Notes: generated by a model from the sequence alone, not told the origin. A stretch of DNA of 64,000 bases from Gammaproteobacteria bacterium (GCA_028818225.1 JAPPOG010000068.1:1-64000), one strand, 5' to 3'. Positions 34,469 through 45,673 are shown, counted from the stretch's first letter. Numbers and translations are program-made.

Positions 34469-37203
34469 TTATTGTCTTGTAAACAGGACGTTATAGGGAC
34501 CAATACCGCCGCGGTCTACTACCAGCTGCTGGTAGTTGGCCTGGGGTCCGCTGGCCCGGACGTATTCGTCAGTGCCGAAAGAGGATTTCACATCGGCGCG
34601 GAAACGATTGTGCAAGTACTGGCTTAGCTCGATAGCGGTGAGTTCGCCATTTTGATCGATGTCGGCATAGCGCTCGGTCAGGGCTTCTTCGAAGAAGACC
34701 GAAAGGTAGCCGCCGGCCTGAAATTTCAGGGCCACCTGGGAAAGTACATCTTCCTCGGAAGAAAACAGTCCCATGCGGCCGGGCACGGACACGATGTCTT
34801 TGGAGAAGCCACCGGAGAAACAGGCGTCCATCACCAGTAACACCTTGCCTACATCGATTTGATCCAGCATGACAGCAAGTTCGTCATCCAGCAGGTCGTA
34901 ATCATATAGCACCATGGTTTCATCGAAACCATCGGGATCGCGACTGTCTGGTCCGGCGGGTCGTTCGATACGACCACCGTGACCGGAATAGAAGATCACC
35001 AGGGTATCGTCCTCATCGGCAGAGCCGGCAATCTGGTTGAGTGCGTTTCTGAAATTGTCGATGGTGGCGTCGGAATTAAGCAGGGTGAAGGCATTGTTCG
35101 GGTTAATGCCGGCCCCTTCGATCAAGGCATCACGGGCTCGCTCGGCATCCTGATCCGTGAGGGGCAGGTCGCTGTCTTCCCCTGCATAGTCGGCGATACC
35201 AGCGAATACCCCATAAATTTGTCCTTCGCCTGCAACCAGGCTGGTGCTGATCGAGCCGCTGCTGCCGCTGCGCAGGTCTAGGCGATAACTGCCTACTTCC
35301 GCCTCACCGTAAGAAGTGGCAATAACGCAGTAGCGGCCAGACTCAGGCAGGGTAATTTCAATCAGGGATTGACTGATGCTGCCATTGTGATCGTCGTTAT
35401 CAATGAGTTCGCCTGATGGCGTGGCAAGGGTCAGATAGGTATCGATATCACTGGATATCATGTCGACCGTAACAGTTTCTCCGGCTGTGCCCTGGAAAAC
35501 ATAGCTGTCCTGGTATTGACCGTTATCTGACAGGGAGTCGCCCGCTTGTAATGAACCATTGACACTGCCGCCAAATTCCAGACTTGCCACATCGCGACTG
35601 CCCATTTGAATCCGATCGCGAGAGATATCGATATTCAGATTGTAGTTTCCGGTTTCAGCGCTGCCATAAGAAGTGACATAGACTTCATACACACCAAGTT
35701 CCGATATTTCCATAACAATCTGACTATGGTTAGTGCTATCGGCGTCATCGTTTTCGGATTTTCGCCGGCGGGACTTTGTACAATCAGGTAAGTATCGAAA
35801 TCATCGGAGCGCAAATCCAGGGTGACACGCTGGCCTGGTGCTCCTTCAAAGACATAACTGTCATAGTACTCACCATCGGCAAATTCATTGTCGCCGGAAG
35901 TCAGTGAGCCCGAGTATTCGAGAATACTGGTACCTGGCGCGGCTGTGATAGTGCCGATATCCAAAGTGTAGCCACCGGTCTCTCCCGCGCTGTAACTTGA
36001 AACGAGTACTTCATAGACGCCGGATTCGAGAGAGTCGATGGTGAGTAGTGAACGATCAAAACTGTTCTCGTAATCATCGTTGACCAATTCACCACCGGCA
36101 GGGGTCCGCACAGTCAGGTAAGTATCGAAATTACCTGACCGTAAATCGACCACCGCTGTGCCACCCGCCACGCCATTAAAGCGATAACGATCAACATACG
36201 AATTATCATCCGAAGTCTCGTCACCAGCTGCCAGGCTTCCCCGGATGACATTTCCTGCGGTTTGATCTTCTGCATCCACGATTAGTTGGATCGATCCTGC
36301 TTGGTAGAGCGCGATGCAATCGCTGGCATCATGATAGAGATCGCTTTCTACCAGGGATGAAGCCATGCCATCGCCTGTAAAGCGTGGGTCATCACACTCA
36401 CCGTCGTTTGCCCAGGTGCTGGTGTCATCACCAAAATCAATACCGTCAATGAAGCCACCAATTAATCGAATAGAACCAGACTCATAAAGTTCCAGGCAAT
36501 CGCTGGCGTCTCTTCTGCTGTCATCGGCACTGGTTGGCATGGCCATGCCATTCCCCTCGAAACGGGGATCATCGCACTCGCCATCGTTCGCCCAGATGCT
36601 GGAGTTATCGCCAAAATCGATACCATCCACCACGGCAATACTTTCGATTGAGGAATCCCCCAGACTCAGACTGGCCCACTCATCCTCGCCGTATTCAGTG
36701 ATTGCCAATACGGTTGCATTGCTGACAGCGTTTTCCCGGTAGGTGCCGACCCAGATGTTGTAATTACCACTGAGGGGCGTGTTGAACAAAATACCGGGAT
36801 TGGCATCGGTCAGGGAGTCTGCATCATCGTTACAGTGCCAGTTACCCCTGGGATCATTGACTACCAGGGTAGTGTCTATATCGGAATTAACAAAGATGCC
36901 AAGCACCGCCGAATCAGCGCTGTAATTCAGGTCGTAGTCCGGTCGATCGCCGGCGATATAGCCAATGCAGCTGCTGCCCAGACCACTGACCTCGTCCAGG
37001 CCGCCGGGTGATACTGTAACCGTATGGGGATCCGGCAGGAAACCGGCCTCAAGATTGGCGGTGCCATAGAGGGGGTCGGCGCCAATGTCCTGAGCCAGCG
37101 CAGTCGGTGCCAGGCCCAGCAACACAAGGCTGCTGGAAAAAGCAGAAAGGAGTAAGAATTTTTGAGGCATTGGCAAAGCCTGTGGTAAGCCATAAGTAGG
37201 CAT
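34469..37203 (-). pseudogene. Metacaspase-like (C14) multidomain exported protein, frameshifted
   Basis: The ORFs 35635-37254 and 34469-35713 are one gene broken near 35755. A single missing base after the GAAAATCCG stretch restores NDDADSTNHSQIVMEIS and joins PPC-domain halves. The joined product would have about 911 residues: a signal peptide, two cysteine repeats (WANDGECDDPRF), three to four pre-peptidase (PPC) domains, and a C-terminal caspase-like domain with LVIFYSGHGGR (His) and VLLVMDACFSGGF (Cys). GGGGG before the ATG at 37203 sets the start. Prokaryotic metacaspases cleave after Arg/Lys in studied cases. The frameshift could be a sequencing error or real decay. Confidence 0.85.
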
Positions 37204-37404
37204 GATATTCCCCCGTTGGTTACAGCGAGTCTTGCGTTGGATTGTCTGCAGCAAGCGATGTGAATCTTAATCCTGGTAGCTGGATTGTAGCACTGGGTAT
37301 TCTGAGTCTGAACTAACCGGCGGAGCGAATTGCTGGTAGCACTGAGGATTTTGATGCGGGATACTTGCAACTGCAGCGAATGTTTTTGTGACAATTTTTC
37401 TTCT

Positions 37405-38445
37405 ATGACCGGTTCTAGATTCAACACTTTTTTGCTCAGCCGCCCACTCAGTGTAGCGGTCACGGTCACCCTGTTTATTGTGGCACTGGTGAGTGTTGCC
37501 GTTGCACAGTCAAACCACTCTGCTGTCAGATTATTTGACATCGAGTTCGCTGCAATTTCCGAATTGAGCGGCATCGCCAAATCCCAATACGCTGATGCCT
37601 ATTGGGTACATAACGATAGCGGAGACTCTCCCCGTTTGTTTGCTATTGATTCGAATGGCAGAGTGATTATTCCTCCTTTCCTGCGTAATCAGTATCACGG
37701 TGAAGCTGTGGAAAGAGGAAAGGAGCCCTATCCAGGGATGACTATCGAATTATCGGCGAACATCGATTGGGAAGACATCACCATTGCTGATGGCAACATT
37801 TATATCGCTGACATGGGTAATAACGGCAATGCTCGCCGTGATCTTGGTATCTATGTAGTAACGGAACCGAATCCGCGCGCAATTTTTCGAGCGCGGCCGT
37901 TGCAATTTATTCCCGTCAGTTATCCCGATCAGGATTCTTACCCGCCACAACAATGGCACTTCGACAGTGAAGCAATTTTTGTCCATGACGGCGCGATTTA
38001 TGTGTTAACGAAACATCGCGGTGAAGGAATTTTTCAATTAGCCAGTGGCACCAATTTATATCGACTGACCGACTGGCAGACGGATCGCATTAATGTGCTG
38101 GAAAAAGTCGACAGTCATCCAGATGTTTTCTTTGCCACCGGCGCTGATCTTTCGCCAAACAGGGAATGGGTAGCCGTAAGCGGCTATACAGAATTGTGGC
38201 TTTTTCCAGTGCCAGATGACGGTAATGGATGGTTTTCCGGTGAAGCCCGCCGGACAGGTTTGTCGATGCTGAACAGTGGCATCATCGAAGCCATTACCTG
38301 GGTGGACGATTCGACTCTCTTGATCGGCAACGAACGAGGCGGAGTTTTTCAGGTGAGCGTGGACGACATTCCCGTTTACGATGGTCAGCCAAACTGGGAA
38401 GAGGGCATGGAACAGTTTCGTCGTATGTTCCCGGCCTACCGTTAA
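37405..38445 (+). CDS. Exported beta-propeller-like protein, unknown function
   Basis: A protein of 346 residues from the ATG at 37405 (371 from the ORF-track start). A hydrophobic signal ([20 protein letters not shown]) leads into propeller-like strands: [39 protein letters not shown] and [18 protein letters not shown]. The [16 protein letters not shown] pattern is widespread in uncharacterised exported proteins. It is divergent from the metacaspase gene and its stop overlaps the end of uvrA on the other strand by 4 bp. Function unknown. Confidence 0.75.
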   Translation: MTGSRFNTFLLSRPLSVAVTVTLFIVALVSVAVAQSNHSAVRLFDIEFAAISELSGIAKSQYADAYWVHNDSGDSPRLFAIDSNGRVIIPPFLRNQYHGEAVERGKEPYPGMTIELSANIDWEDITIADGNIYIADMGNNGNARRDLGIYVVTEPNPRAIFRARPLQFIPVSYPDQDSYPPQQWHFDSEAIFVHDGAIYVLTKHRGEGIFQLASGTNLYRLTDWQTDRINVLEKVDSHPDVFFATGADLSPNREWVAVSGYTELWLFPVPDDGNGWFSGEARRTGLSMLNSGIIEAITWVDDSTLLIGNERGGVFQVSVDDIPVYDGQPNWEEGMEQFRRMFPAYR

Positions 38446-41270
38446 GCGAGCACCTTCTTTATATATTGCCCGGTGTAAGAGTTTTTCTTTTTGGCAACGT
38501 CTTCCGGCGTGCCTTCGGCGATGATCTTACCGCCGCCACTACCGCCCTCGGGTCCCAGGTCTACAATCCAGTCGGCAGTCTTGATGACATCGAGATTGTG
38601 TTCGATGACCACGATGGTATTGCCGTGATCCCTGAGGTGATGCAGTACCGCCAGCAGCTGGCGAATATCCTGGAAATGCAAGCCGGTGGTAGGCTCGTCG
38701 AGAATATAAAGGGTCTTGCCGGTATCCCGTTTGGACAGTTCACGTGAAAGTTTAACCCGCTGGGCTTCGCCACCTGATAAGGTTGTCGCCGCCTGACCCA
38801 GCCGGATATAAGAAAGACCAACATCCATGAGTGTTTGCAGCTTGCGCGCGATGGCGGGAATGGCGTCAAAGAATTCCCGGGCATCTTCTACGGTTAGCTC
38901 TAATACCTCGTTAATGTTTAATCCTTTATATTTCACCTCTAAAGTTTCGCGGTTGTAGCGTTTCCCTTTGCACACGTCACAGGAAACATACACATCGGGC
39001 AAGAAGTGCATCTCGACTTTAACCACACCGTCACCCTGGCAGGCCTCACAACGGCCACCTTTTACATTGAAACTGAAGCGCCCGGGTTTGTAGCCGCGGG
39101 AACGGGCTTCCTGGGTGCCAGCAAAAAGTTCACGCACCGGCGTGAAAATGCCGGTATAGGTTGCCGGATTAGAGCGGGGGGTGCGGCCGATAGGGCTCTG
39201 GTCGATGTCGACACATTTATCCAGGTGTTCCAGGCCTTCGATGCTTTCGTACCTGGCGGGGGTTAAGGTGGAAGCCTTGTTGAGTTTGGTTGCCGTAATG
39301 GGATAGAGCGTACTGTTTATCAACGTGGACTTACCGGAACCGGAGACGCCAGTAATACAGGTAAACAAACCGACTGGAAGCGTTAAATCAATAGTCTGCA
39401 AGTTGTTGCCGCTGGCCCCTTTTAATTCGAGAATTTTCTTTTCGTTGTAAGGCGTGCGGGCTTTAGGGATGGCAATCACTTCCTTGCCGCTGAGAAATTT
39501 ACCGGTAAGCGAATCACTGGCTTTTTCAATATTCTTGATTGGACCTTCCGCAACAATGGTGCCGCCATGGACACCGGCACCGGGACCAATATCGATAATA
39601 TGATCGGCACTGCGGATAGCTTCTTCGTCATGCTCGACGACGATGACGGTATTGCCCAGGTCTCTTAGATGAAACAGCGTATTTAATAAACGGTTATTGT
39701 CGCGCTGATGCAAGCCGATGGAAGGTTCGTCGAGAATGTACATGACGCCAACCAATCCAGCACCGATCTGACTGGCCAATCGAATACGTTGTGCCTCACC
39801 ACCGGATAAGGTGTCTGCCGAACGACTCAGGGTCAGGTAATTTAAACCGACATCTTCCAGAAACTTCAGTCGGTCCTGCAATTCTTTCAAGACTTTTTCG
39901 GCGATCTTGGCGCGTTTGCCGGTCAGCTTTAGTTGCTTGATGTAGTCCGCCGCAGCGGTGACCGTCATTTCGGTAATCTGGGGAAGGTTGGCGCCTTTGA
40001 TCAAGACGAAGCGGGCATCGCGACGCAGTCGAGTGCCTGCACAATCCGGACAGGGTTGGGAAGCGAGATACTTGGCCAGTTCTTCCCGCACCATGTTGGA
40101 TTCCGTTTCCCGATAGCGGCGTTCCATGTTGGGCAGGATGCCTTCAAACGGCCAGCTGCGGGTATAAGTACTGCCCCTGTCATTGACGTATTTGAAAGCG
40201 ATGACTTCCTTGCCACTTCCCCGCAAGATGATGTCCCGGTGTTTCCCACTCAGCTTGTTAAACGGCACATCGATACCGAAGCCGTAATGTTCGGCGAGAG
40301 AGGTGAGCATCTGGAAGTAAAAGATGTTGCGACGATCCCAACCGCGAATGGCACCTTCCGCCAGTGAAAGCGATTCATCGGTAATGATGCGTGATTCATC
40401 AAAGAACTGTTTCAGACCGAGACCATCACAACTGGCGCAAGCGCCAGCAGGGCTATTAAAGGAAAACAGTTTGGGTTCCAGTTCGGAAATACTGTGACCG
40501 CATTTGGGGCAGGCAAAGAGGGCCGAGAATATCAGTTCTTCTTCCTGGTCTTTTTTGTCCATCATGCTGACTACCGCCAGCCCATCTGCCAGCTGGATCG
40601 CGGTTTCGAAACTCTCCGCCAGGCGCTGTTCGAGTCCTTCCTTTATCTTCAGGCGATCGATAACTACGTCGATGGAATGCTTCTTGTTTTTCTCAAGCGC
40701 CGGTGGGTAATCGATTTCACACACAATGCCGTCCACCCGCGCCCGAATAAAACCGCTGGTCTTTAGCTCATTAAAGATGTGGACATGCTCACCCTTGCGG
40801 TCCCGCACGATCGGCGCCAGCACCATGATGCGCGTATCCCTGGGCAACGCCATAACCTTGTCCACCATCTGGCTGACAGTCTGCGCTTCCAGCTTGATGT
40901 TGTGATCAGGACAATGGGGTTCGCCAACCCGGGCAAACAACAGCCTGAGGTAATCGTAAATCTCGGTAATGGTTCCCACTGTTGAGCGGGGATTATGGGA
41001 GGTGGATTTCTGTTCAATTGAAATTGCCGGTGACAAGCCTTCGATATGATCGATGTCCGGCTTTTCCATCATGGAAAGAAACTGACGGGCATAAGTAGAG
41101 AGTGACTCTACATAACGGCGTTGCCCTTCGGCATACAAGGTGTCGAAGGCGAGTGAAGATTTTCCCGAACCAGACAATCCTGTAATCACCACCAGCTTAT
41201 CGCGGGGGATGGTGAGGTTAATATTTTTAAGATTGTGGGTGCGGGCACCCCGTACCAGAATCTGATCCAT
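38442..41270 (-). CDS. uvrA: Excinuclease ABC subunit A
   Basis: A 942-residue UvrA, essentially full length against 940 in E. coli. The first ATPase half has [20 protein letters not shown], and the second has [12 protein letters not shown]. Zinc-binding motifs are CPKCGHS with CASC, and [16 protein letters not shown] with SCDVCKG. ABC signatures LSGGEAQR occur twice. It scans DNA for bulky lesions with UvrB. It is divergent from ssb with a gap of about 660 bp; I see no CTGT-N8-ACAG box in that gap, unlike the E. coli uvrA-ssb region. The 4-bp convergent overlap with the propeller gene is unusual but harmless. Confidence 0.98.
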   Translation of the reverse strand: MDQILVRGARTHNLKNINLTIPRDKLVVITGLSGSGKSSLAFDTLYAEGQRRYVESLSTYARQFLSMMEKPDIDHIEGLSPAISIEQKSTSHNPRSTVGTITEIYDYLRLLFARVGEPHCPDHNIKLEAQTVSQMVDKVMALPRDTRIMVLAPIVRDRKGEHVHIFNELKTSGFIRARVDGIVCEIDYPPALEKNKKHSIDVVIDRLKIKEGLEQRLAESFETAIQLADGLAVVSMMDKKDQEEELIFSALFACPKCGHSISELEPKLFSFNSPAGACASCDGLGLKQFFDESRIITDESLSLAEGAIRGWDRRNIFYFQMLTSLAEHYGFGIDVPFNKLSGKHRDIILRGSGKEVIAFKYVNDRGSTYTRSWPFEGILPNMERRYRETESNMVREELAKYLASQPCPDCAGTRLRRDARFVLIKGANLPQITEMTVTAAADYIKQLKLTGKRAKIAEKVLKELQDRLKFLEDVGLNYLTLSRSADTLSGGEAQRIRLASQIGAGLVGVMYILDEPSIGLHQRDNNRLLNTLFHLRDLGNTVIVVEHDEEAIRSADHIIDIGPGAGVHGGTIVAEGPIKNIEKASDSLTGKFLSGKEVIAIPKARTPYNEKKILELKGASGNNLQTIDLTLPVGLFTCITGVSGSGKSTLINSTLYPITATKLNKASTLTPARYESIEGLEHLDKCVDIDQSPIGRTPRSNPATYTGIFTPVRELFAGTQEARSRGYKPGRFSFNVKGGRCEACQGDGVVKVEMHFLPDVYVSCDVCKGKRYNRETLEVKYKGLNINEVLELTVEDAREFFDAIPAIARKLQTLMDVGLSYIRLGQAATTLSGGEAQRVKLSRELSKRDTGKTLYILDEPTTGLHFQDIRQLLAVLHHLRDHGNTIVVIEHNLDVIKTADWIVDLGPEGGSGGGKIIAEGTPEDVAKKKNSYTGQYIKKVLA

Positions 41271-41932
41271 GATTAGCCTGAAATTGCTCGGCGAAACGCA
41301 CCATTATCTTTAATTTTTGTATGCGAGCAAAGGGCGTGTTCAAAATCATTTTCTTCCTGTGCAAAAAAATCTGTGCACCCGCAAATGTCGGATTGAGCTG
41401 CTCGTTCAATCGGCCAATCCAGTCACCAATCACAGATTGGTGTCGTTCACCTGCGCAGTAAGCTATCGCTTCCAATAGCGCTTGGTTCACCCCTGGCTAC
41501 TCCTGCGAGATCCTGCAGTCCGAATGGCCTCAGCTTTTCGATCGTTTCTTACGAAATGAAATTGGAATCGAATAAGGCGGCAGTAAATTGATCAATTTTT
41601 AGCCAAGAGAAAATCTTTCATTTTTAAAAAAGGCAGCGGACTCAAGCAGGTGAAGAGGCAGGAAGGATATTGAGTGACTGGCGCCAGGGGTGAGGCGAGC
41701 GTATTAATGAAAGCGCCAGCTTTCAGCGATAGCGAACGACGCCAATCTTCGATTGGCGGCTGGGCCGGGCGCGGGAGTAGGCCAGGGAAGGCCGACAGAG
41801 TTACGAATTAATACCTGGCCACACTCAACGTACTAATCCGCTTTTTAATTTCCTCTGAAATTTCCTAATCTTCCTTCCGTTGGTATAGACTTGTGGCTTA
41901 ATTCTATTTTGATCCGAAAAGGGGACAGTCAC
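41271..41932. other. Intergenic gap between uvrA and ssb
   Basis: About 660 bp with no credible gene. The promoters for both divergent genes must lie here, but I could not place them. The most notable content is the nested inverted-repeat element at 41670-41828. The ORF at 41227-41490 overlaps uvrA and has no supporting features. Confidence 0.6.
41670..41828. other. Nested inverted-repeat element, possible structured RNA or MITE
   Basis: Three paired arms close a 159-bp region: TTGAGTG with CACTCAA, GCCAGG with CCTGGC, and GTATTAAT with ATTAATAC, in nested order. Inside are GAAAGC-GCCA-GCTTTC (41709-41724), CGCCAATC-TTC-GATTGGCG (41740-41758), and GGCC-A-GGGAA-GGCC (near 41780-41793). The layout suits a multi-stem RNA or a small palindromic mobile element. 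The family is not recognised. Confidence 0.6.
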
Positions 41933-42418
41933 GTGGCAAGTCGAGGTGTAAACAAAGCAATTCTGGTAGGTAATGTGGGGAACGAACCAGAAGTCAGGTA
42001 TATGCCCAATGGTAATGCTGTCGCAAATGTTTCCATCGCCACCAGTGATAGCTGGAAAGATAAAAATACCGGCGAGCAACAGGAACGTACCGAGTGGCAC
42101 CGCGTGGTGTTCTTTAATCGGCTGGCTGAAATCGTCGAGCAATACGTGAAGAAAGGATCGAAACTATATATAGAAGGTAGATTGCAAACCCGATCTTGGG
42201 AGCAGGATGGGGTCAAGCGTTACACCACCGAAATAGTTGCCAGCGAAATGCAAATGCTGGACTCAAGGGGATCGCAAGGCGCGCAGGATTTTGGTAACCA
42301 ACCTCCCCAGGGCGGCGACCAGGCTGGCGGTGGTGGTGGACAGCAACCACAAGCCGCTGCCAGTCAACAACAAGCGCCAGGGAATTTCGACAACTTTGAT
42401 GATGATATACCGTTTTAA
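41933..42418 (+). CDS. ssb: Single-stranded DNA-binding protein
   Basis: A 161-residue SSB. The OB-fold starts [25 protein letters not shown], followed by [16 protein letters not shown] and [16 protein letters not shown] Gly/Gln-rich linker leads to the acidic tip FDDDIPF that recruits partner proteins. The start is GTG at 41933 with AAGGGG upstream; the ORF track adds an unsupported extension. It protects single-stranded DNA in replication and repair, and pairs with uvrA as in many gammaproteobacteria. Confidence 0.97.
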   Translation: MASRGVNKAILVGNVGNEPEVRYMPNGNAVANVSIATSDSWKDKNTGEQQERTEWHRVVFFNRLAEIVEQYVKKGSKLYIEGRLQTRSWEQDGVKRYTTEIVASEMQMLDSRGSQGAQDFGNQPPQGGDQAGGGGGQQPQAAASQQQAPGNFDNFDDDIPF

Positions 42419-42763
42419 CGGAGCTATTGCGCGCCACACTGTCTTCGTTAAATCTCTCCTTAAACCGGGCACTTACTCCCGTATAAGCTCACGCTTTGCG
42501 TCAAGATTTGCCTTGCCAGCCAGGCACTGGTAACGGTTCTCAAAATCGCAAAATCCCTGTTCAATCTGAGAAACAAATCTTTCAACTTGAGACTTTTTAG
42601 CTGGTCGCAGTTTACGACCAGGTATTTTTTTGATCCAGGAGACTTCCTTGGCTACTCGACTGAGCTCACGCAAAGCCCCGTCATACTTGACTTCCCGCCA
42701 TCTTTGCCTGAAGTTTAAGGGATCTGTTGTAATTGGGTACCCGGTTGAGGGTAAGTAGTTGAT
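42419..42763. other. Gap between ssb and the RfbD-like gene
   Basis: About 345 bp. A 130-residue minus-strand ORF (42473-42865) spans it and overlaps the next gene by about 100 bp. It is Lys/Arg rich (GRKLRPAKKSQVERFVSQIE) and might be real if it began at a later non-ATG codon, but I see no ribosome site or family, so I do not call it. Confidence 0.35.
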
Positions 42764-43711
42764 TTGAAGCTCTTTATAGTCGGTGGCAACAGCCCTACGG
42801 CCAAGGATTTGATTGAGGTTCTGCGCAAGCGCAGGATTCGCTTTCAGGCACCTCCGGATTACCATTTTGATCCTGGAGATCCTGTCGGTATCGCCAAATT
42901 AGTAACGGATGCAGAGCCTACTCAGCTCATAAATCTGGCTGATTTTATTTCGACCAATCACAGCGCCTTGCGTCGGGCCGAGACCACAGAAGACCGTTGT
43001 TACCAGATTAACTCTCGCTTGCCCGCTGTGCTTGCCGAGATATGCAATCACTTGAACGTTCCCATCATGCATTTATCCAATGCCTATGTATTCGATGGCA
43101 CCAAGAAACTCGGCTACAACGAAAATGACGAAACTAATCCCCAGGGAGTTTATGGGCTGGCTTCATTGCAGGGTGAACGGGCAGTAAGGCAACACAATAA
43201 CCATATCGTGATTCGTTCTGGCTGGTTGTTTGGTAAAAAGAAAAAGGGACTGATCAAATCCTGGATCAGGGCAACCAAAAGAGATGGGGGCAGGGTGGCA
43301 GCTACCAGTCGACGCTTGTCACCAACTTATACAGGGCATCTTGCCCAGGCAATTCTCGCCGTCATTCAGCAAGTGGATTGTGAAGCTAACGTATGGGGTA
43401 CTTACCATTATTCGGGTCTGGAAACCAAACGAGAAAGCGAATTTGTCGAGCAGGTCATCAAGTATGCGGCGAATCATGATGAAGGGATTTATCAGCTTCT
43501 CGATTCCATCAATGTGATTGAACAGGATGTGCATGCTCCGGAAATTTTTAATTCCACGCTTTCCAGTAAGAAGATCTTTGACACTTTTGGCATAAAACAA
43601 AAATCCTGGCACGGCAATTTGCAGGAAGTCATCAAGACGCTGTACAAGGGCGTTTATCGAACCGGTAGCTCTGCACCGGAAAATGAGTCTACTGAATCCG
43701 ATGCGGCCTGA
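42764..43711 (+). CDS. RfbD-like NAD-binding protein, probably non-catalytic
   Basis: A 315-residue extended-SDR protein resembling dTDP-4-dehydrorhamnose reductase: FIVGGNSPTAKDLIEVL, LINLADFIS, HLSNAYVFDG, YGLASLQGERAV, VIRSGWLFG and RLSPTYTGHLAQAIL. In active RfbD enzymes the YxxxK motif provides Tyr and Lys. Here Tyr-Gly-Leu-Ala-Ser replaces Lys with Ser, so the usual chemistry may be lost. No other rhamnose genes are nearby. It starts at TTG with only a distant GAGGG. Followed directly by moeA, 17 bp on. Confidence 0.8.
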   Translation: MKLFIVGGNSPTAKDLIEVLRKRRIRFQAPPDYHFDPGDPVGIAKLVTDAEPTQLINLADFISTNHSALRRAETTEDRCYQINSRLPAVLAEICNHLNVPIMHLSNAYVFDGTKKLGYNENDETNPQGVYGLASLQGERAVRQHNNHIVIRSGWLFGKKKKGLIKSWIRATKRDGGRVAATSRRLSPTYTGHLAQAILAVIQQVDCEANVWGTYHYSGLETKRESEFVEQVIKYAANHDEGIYQLLDSINVIEQDVHAPEIFNSTLSSKKIFDTFGIKQKSWHGNLQEVIKTLYKGVYRTGSSAPENESTESDAA

Positions 43712-43728
43712 CGGCGCTTAATTATTCC

Positions 43729-44937
43729 ATGGCACTTACTCCAGTAAAGCAGGCATTTGAAACCTTACTCGGTTCGCTGACGTCCATAGATGAAAGTGAA
43801 ACGGTTGCCATTATGGATTGCACAGGTCGGGTATTAGCCCAAAACCTGGTTTCCACAGTGAATGTCCCGCCCTTAACCAATAGTGCGATGGATGGCTATG
43901 CAGTGCGCTCCGAGGATTTGGGGACTCAACCAGTCACTCTGAAAATTTCACAACGAATTGCCGCGGGTGAAGTTGGCAATCCCATTAGTACCGGACAAGC
44001 TGCCAGGATTTTTACTGGCGCGCCCATACCGGAGGGAGCGGATGCGGTGGTGATGCAGGAAAACTGCGAAGCAGAGAACGGCAGTGTCAAAATTTTGCAA
44101 AATGTGGAGAGTGGCGAAAACTTGCGGCAAGCAGGGGAGGATATTAAAGCGGGTGCCACCTTGCTGCATGCTGGTCATCGCCTGCGGCCACAGGATATTG
44201 GCCTGGCAGCTTCTACTGGTACAACAGAATTAACAGTCAAACGTAAACTGCGGGTTGCAGTGCTGACTACTGGTGATGAGTTGGTTCCGCCGGGCAATGA
44301 ACTCAAACCCGGGCAGATTTATAACTCCAATTACTACTCCCTTGCAGCGCTTTTGCATGAACTGGATTGTGAAGTGGAAGAGCTGGGTGTTGTGGTTGAT
44401 GATTTCGAAGAAACGAAGAAAGTGCTTCTGCATGCTGCCGCAAAGGTAGATTGCGTTATCAGTACGGGTGGCGTGTCAGTGGGTGAAGAAGATCATGTAA
44501 AAGCTGCTGTGGAAGCAAACGGCCATCTGGATTTATGGAAGCTTGCCATCAAGCCGGGTAAGCCATTTGCCAGCGGTAAAATAGGTTCGACACAATTCTT
44601 TGGCTTGCCGGGCAATCCGGTTTCCGCTTTCGTCACTTTTCTCTTACTGGTAAAGCCCTGTCTGCTAAAAATGCTTGGTAGTGAAGCAAGCCAGCCGCGG
44701 GGATTTCCAGTGGTGGCGGATTTTAAAGCCCAGGAATCCGGCGATCGGCAGGAATATATTCGGGCCAGCCTGCATCGCATCGGTGCCGAAGTGCGGGTAA
44801 AACCCTATGAGAATCAAAGCTCTGGCGTGGGGGCCTCCTTGAGCGGTGCTCAGGGACTTGCGATAATTCCACCTTACACCGCCGTTGCCCAAGGCGACGT
44901 ACTCGAATTCATACCTTTTACCGAACTACTGGGATAA
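43729..44937 (+). CDS. moeA: Molybdopterin molybdenumtransferase MoeA
   Basis: A 402-residue MoeA, near the E. coli length of 411. Signatures are NVPPLTNSAMDGYAVR near the N-terminus, RIFTGAPIPEGADAVVMQE, TTGDELVPPGNELKPGQIYNSN, and STGGVSVGEEDHVK of the MPT-binding domain. It inserts molybdate into adenylylated molybdopterin, and its product would be needed by enzymes such as the PaoABC-like complex in this window. The remaining moa genes are not here. Downstream by 6 bp is a lipoprotein gene, suggesting a shared transcript. Confidence 0.97.
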   Translation: MALTPVKQAFETLLGSLTSIDESETVAIMDCTGRVLAQNLVSTVNVPPLTNSAMDGYAVRSEDLGTQPVTLKISQRIAAGEVGNPISTGQAARIFTGAPIPEGADAVVMQENCEAENGSVKILQNVESGENLRQAGEDIKAGATLLHAGHRLRPQDIGLAASTGTTELTVKRKLRVAVLTTGDELVPPGNELKPGQIYNSNYYSLAALLHELDCEVEELGVVVDDFEETKKVLLHAAAKVDCVISTGGVSVGEEDHVKAAVEANGHLDLWKLAIKPGKPFASGKIGSTQFFGLPGNPVSAFVTFLLLVKPCLLKMLGSEASQPRGFPVVADFKAQESGDRQEYIRASLHRIGAEVRVKPYENQSSGVGASLSGAQGLAIIPPYTAVAQGDVLEFIPFTELLG

Positions 44938-44943
44938 GCCATT

Positions 44944-45663
44944 TTGAACAAATTACGGCTTACATTGCTTTCTCTCCCCCTCTTGTTTGCTGCTTGCGAG
45001 ACTCAGCGGTCCGTGGAAGAAATCGAAGGAAGCCAGGAAGTGGTCATGCCGGATATTCGTCCTGCCAGCGCACCGCCTGTGGTTATTCCCGCTGTGCAAA
45101 CCGAGCGGGAGCGACTCATTGCCGATACCTTGTTCGAGGGGCTGCAGGCGCTCGATGATGATCGCCTGATGACGCCAATTGATGACAATGCCCATCAACG
45201 TTTCCAACGGGTGCTGGCAATGGATCCGGCTAATGAAATTGCTGTTGATGGCTTAAACAGGATTGTTGTGCGTTACGTGGAATTGTCGGCGGAGGCCAGT
45301 CGCCGTGGCTTGTTTGCCAATGCGGAGGCCCTGCTGGAAAACGCGCGCAATATAAATGATAAACATCCCGCCTTGCTGCAAGCCTGGATCGCACTGGAGT
45401 CAGAACGTAATTCTGAAGACCTGTTTTTTAATCTCGACAATCGGGAATTTAATCGTCGCAGTCAAGGCGCGCAATTACAGTTGGCGAATATCGCTGCGCA
45501 AGCGCGGGAACATGATGCTTTTGTTTTAATAACTGCGCCTAATGATGAACTGGCGCGCTGGATGTTTCTGGAAATGCGCGATGCGCTGGGCGGCTATCGT
45601 CTGCGTGGCAACATTGAGCTGGCCGGACAAACCAGCATCAGGCTAAGGATGCCAGATAATTGA
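44944..45663 (+). CDS. Lipoprotein, unknown function
   Basis: A 239-residue lipoprotein starting at TTG with GGGATAAG upstream. The lipobox is LLFAAC, giving an acylated Cys. After it is a proline-rich stretch (ASAPPVVIPAVQ), then helical repeats of TPR-like character (FQRVLAMDPANEIAVDGLNRI and RRGLFANAEALLENAR). Located between moeA and a DUF2333 gene, all on the plus strand with short gaps. I recognise no specific family. Confidence 0.75.
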   Translation: MNKLRLTLLSLPLLFAACETQRSVEEIEGSQEVVMPDIRPASAPPVVIPAVQTERERLIADTLFEGLQALDDDRLMTPIDDNAHQRFQRVLAMDPANEIAVDGLNRIVVRYVELSAEASRRGLFANAEALLENARNINDKHPALLQAWIALESERNSEDLFFNLDNREFNRRSQGAQLQLANIAAQAREHDAFVLITAPNDELARWMFLEMRDALGGYRLRGNIELAGQTSIRLRMPDN

Positions 45664-45673
45664 GGAGCAAACG

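Noticed and set aside
35740-35770. Programmed -1 frameshift at the metacaspase break
   Set aside because: The site CCGAAAACG does not form a usual slippery heptamer, and no downstream stem was evident; a lost base is simpler.
41227-41490. An 87-residue minus-strand ORF ahead of uvrA
   Set aside because: It overlaps the uvrA start region and shows no family, signal or ribosome site.
41921-41928. GGGGACAG as another copy of the dispersed motif
   Set aside because: It is the ssb ribosome-binding site and lacks the ATTTATT half.
42473-42865. A 130-residue minus-strand ORF
   Set aside because: It overlaps the RfbD-like gene, and no start codon or ribosome site supports a shorter form, although its composition is protein-like.
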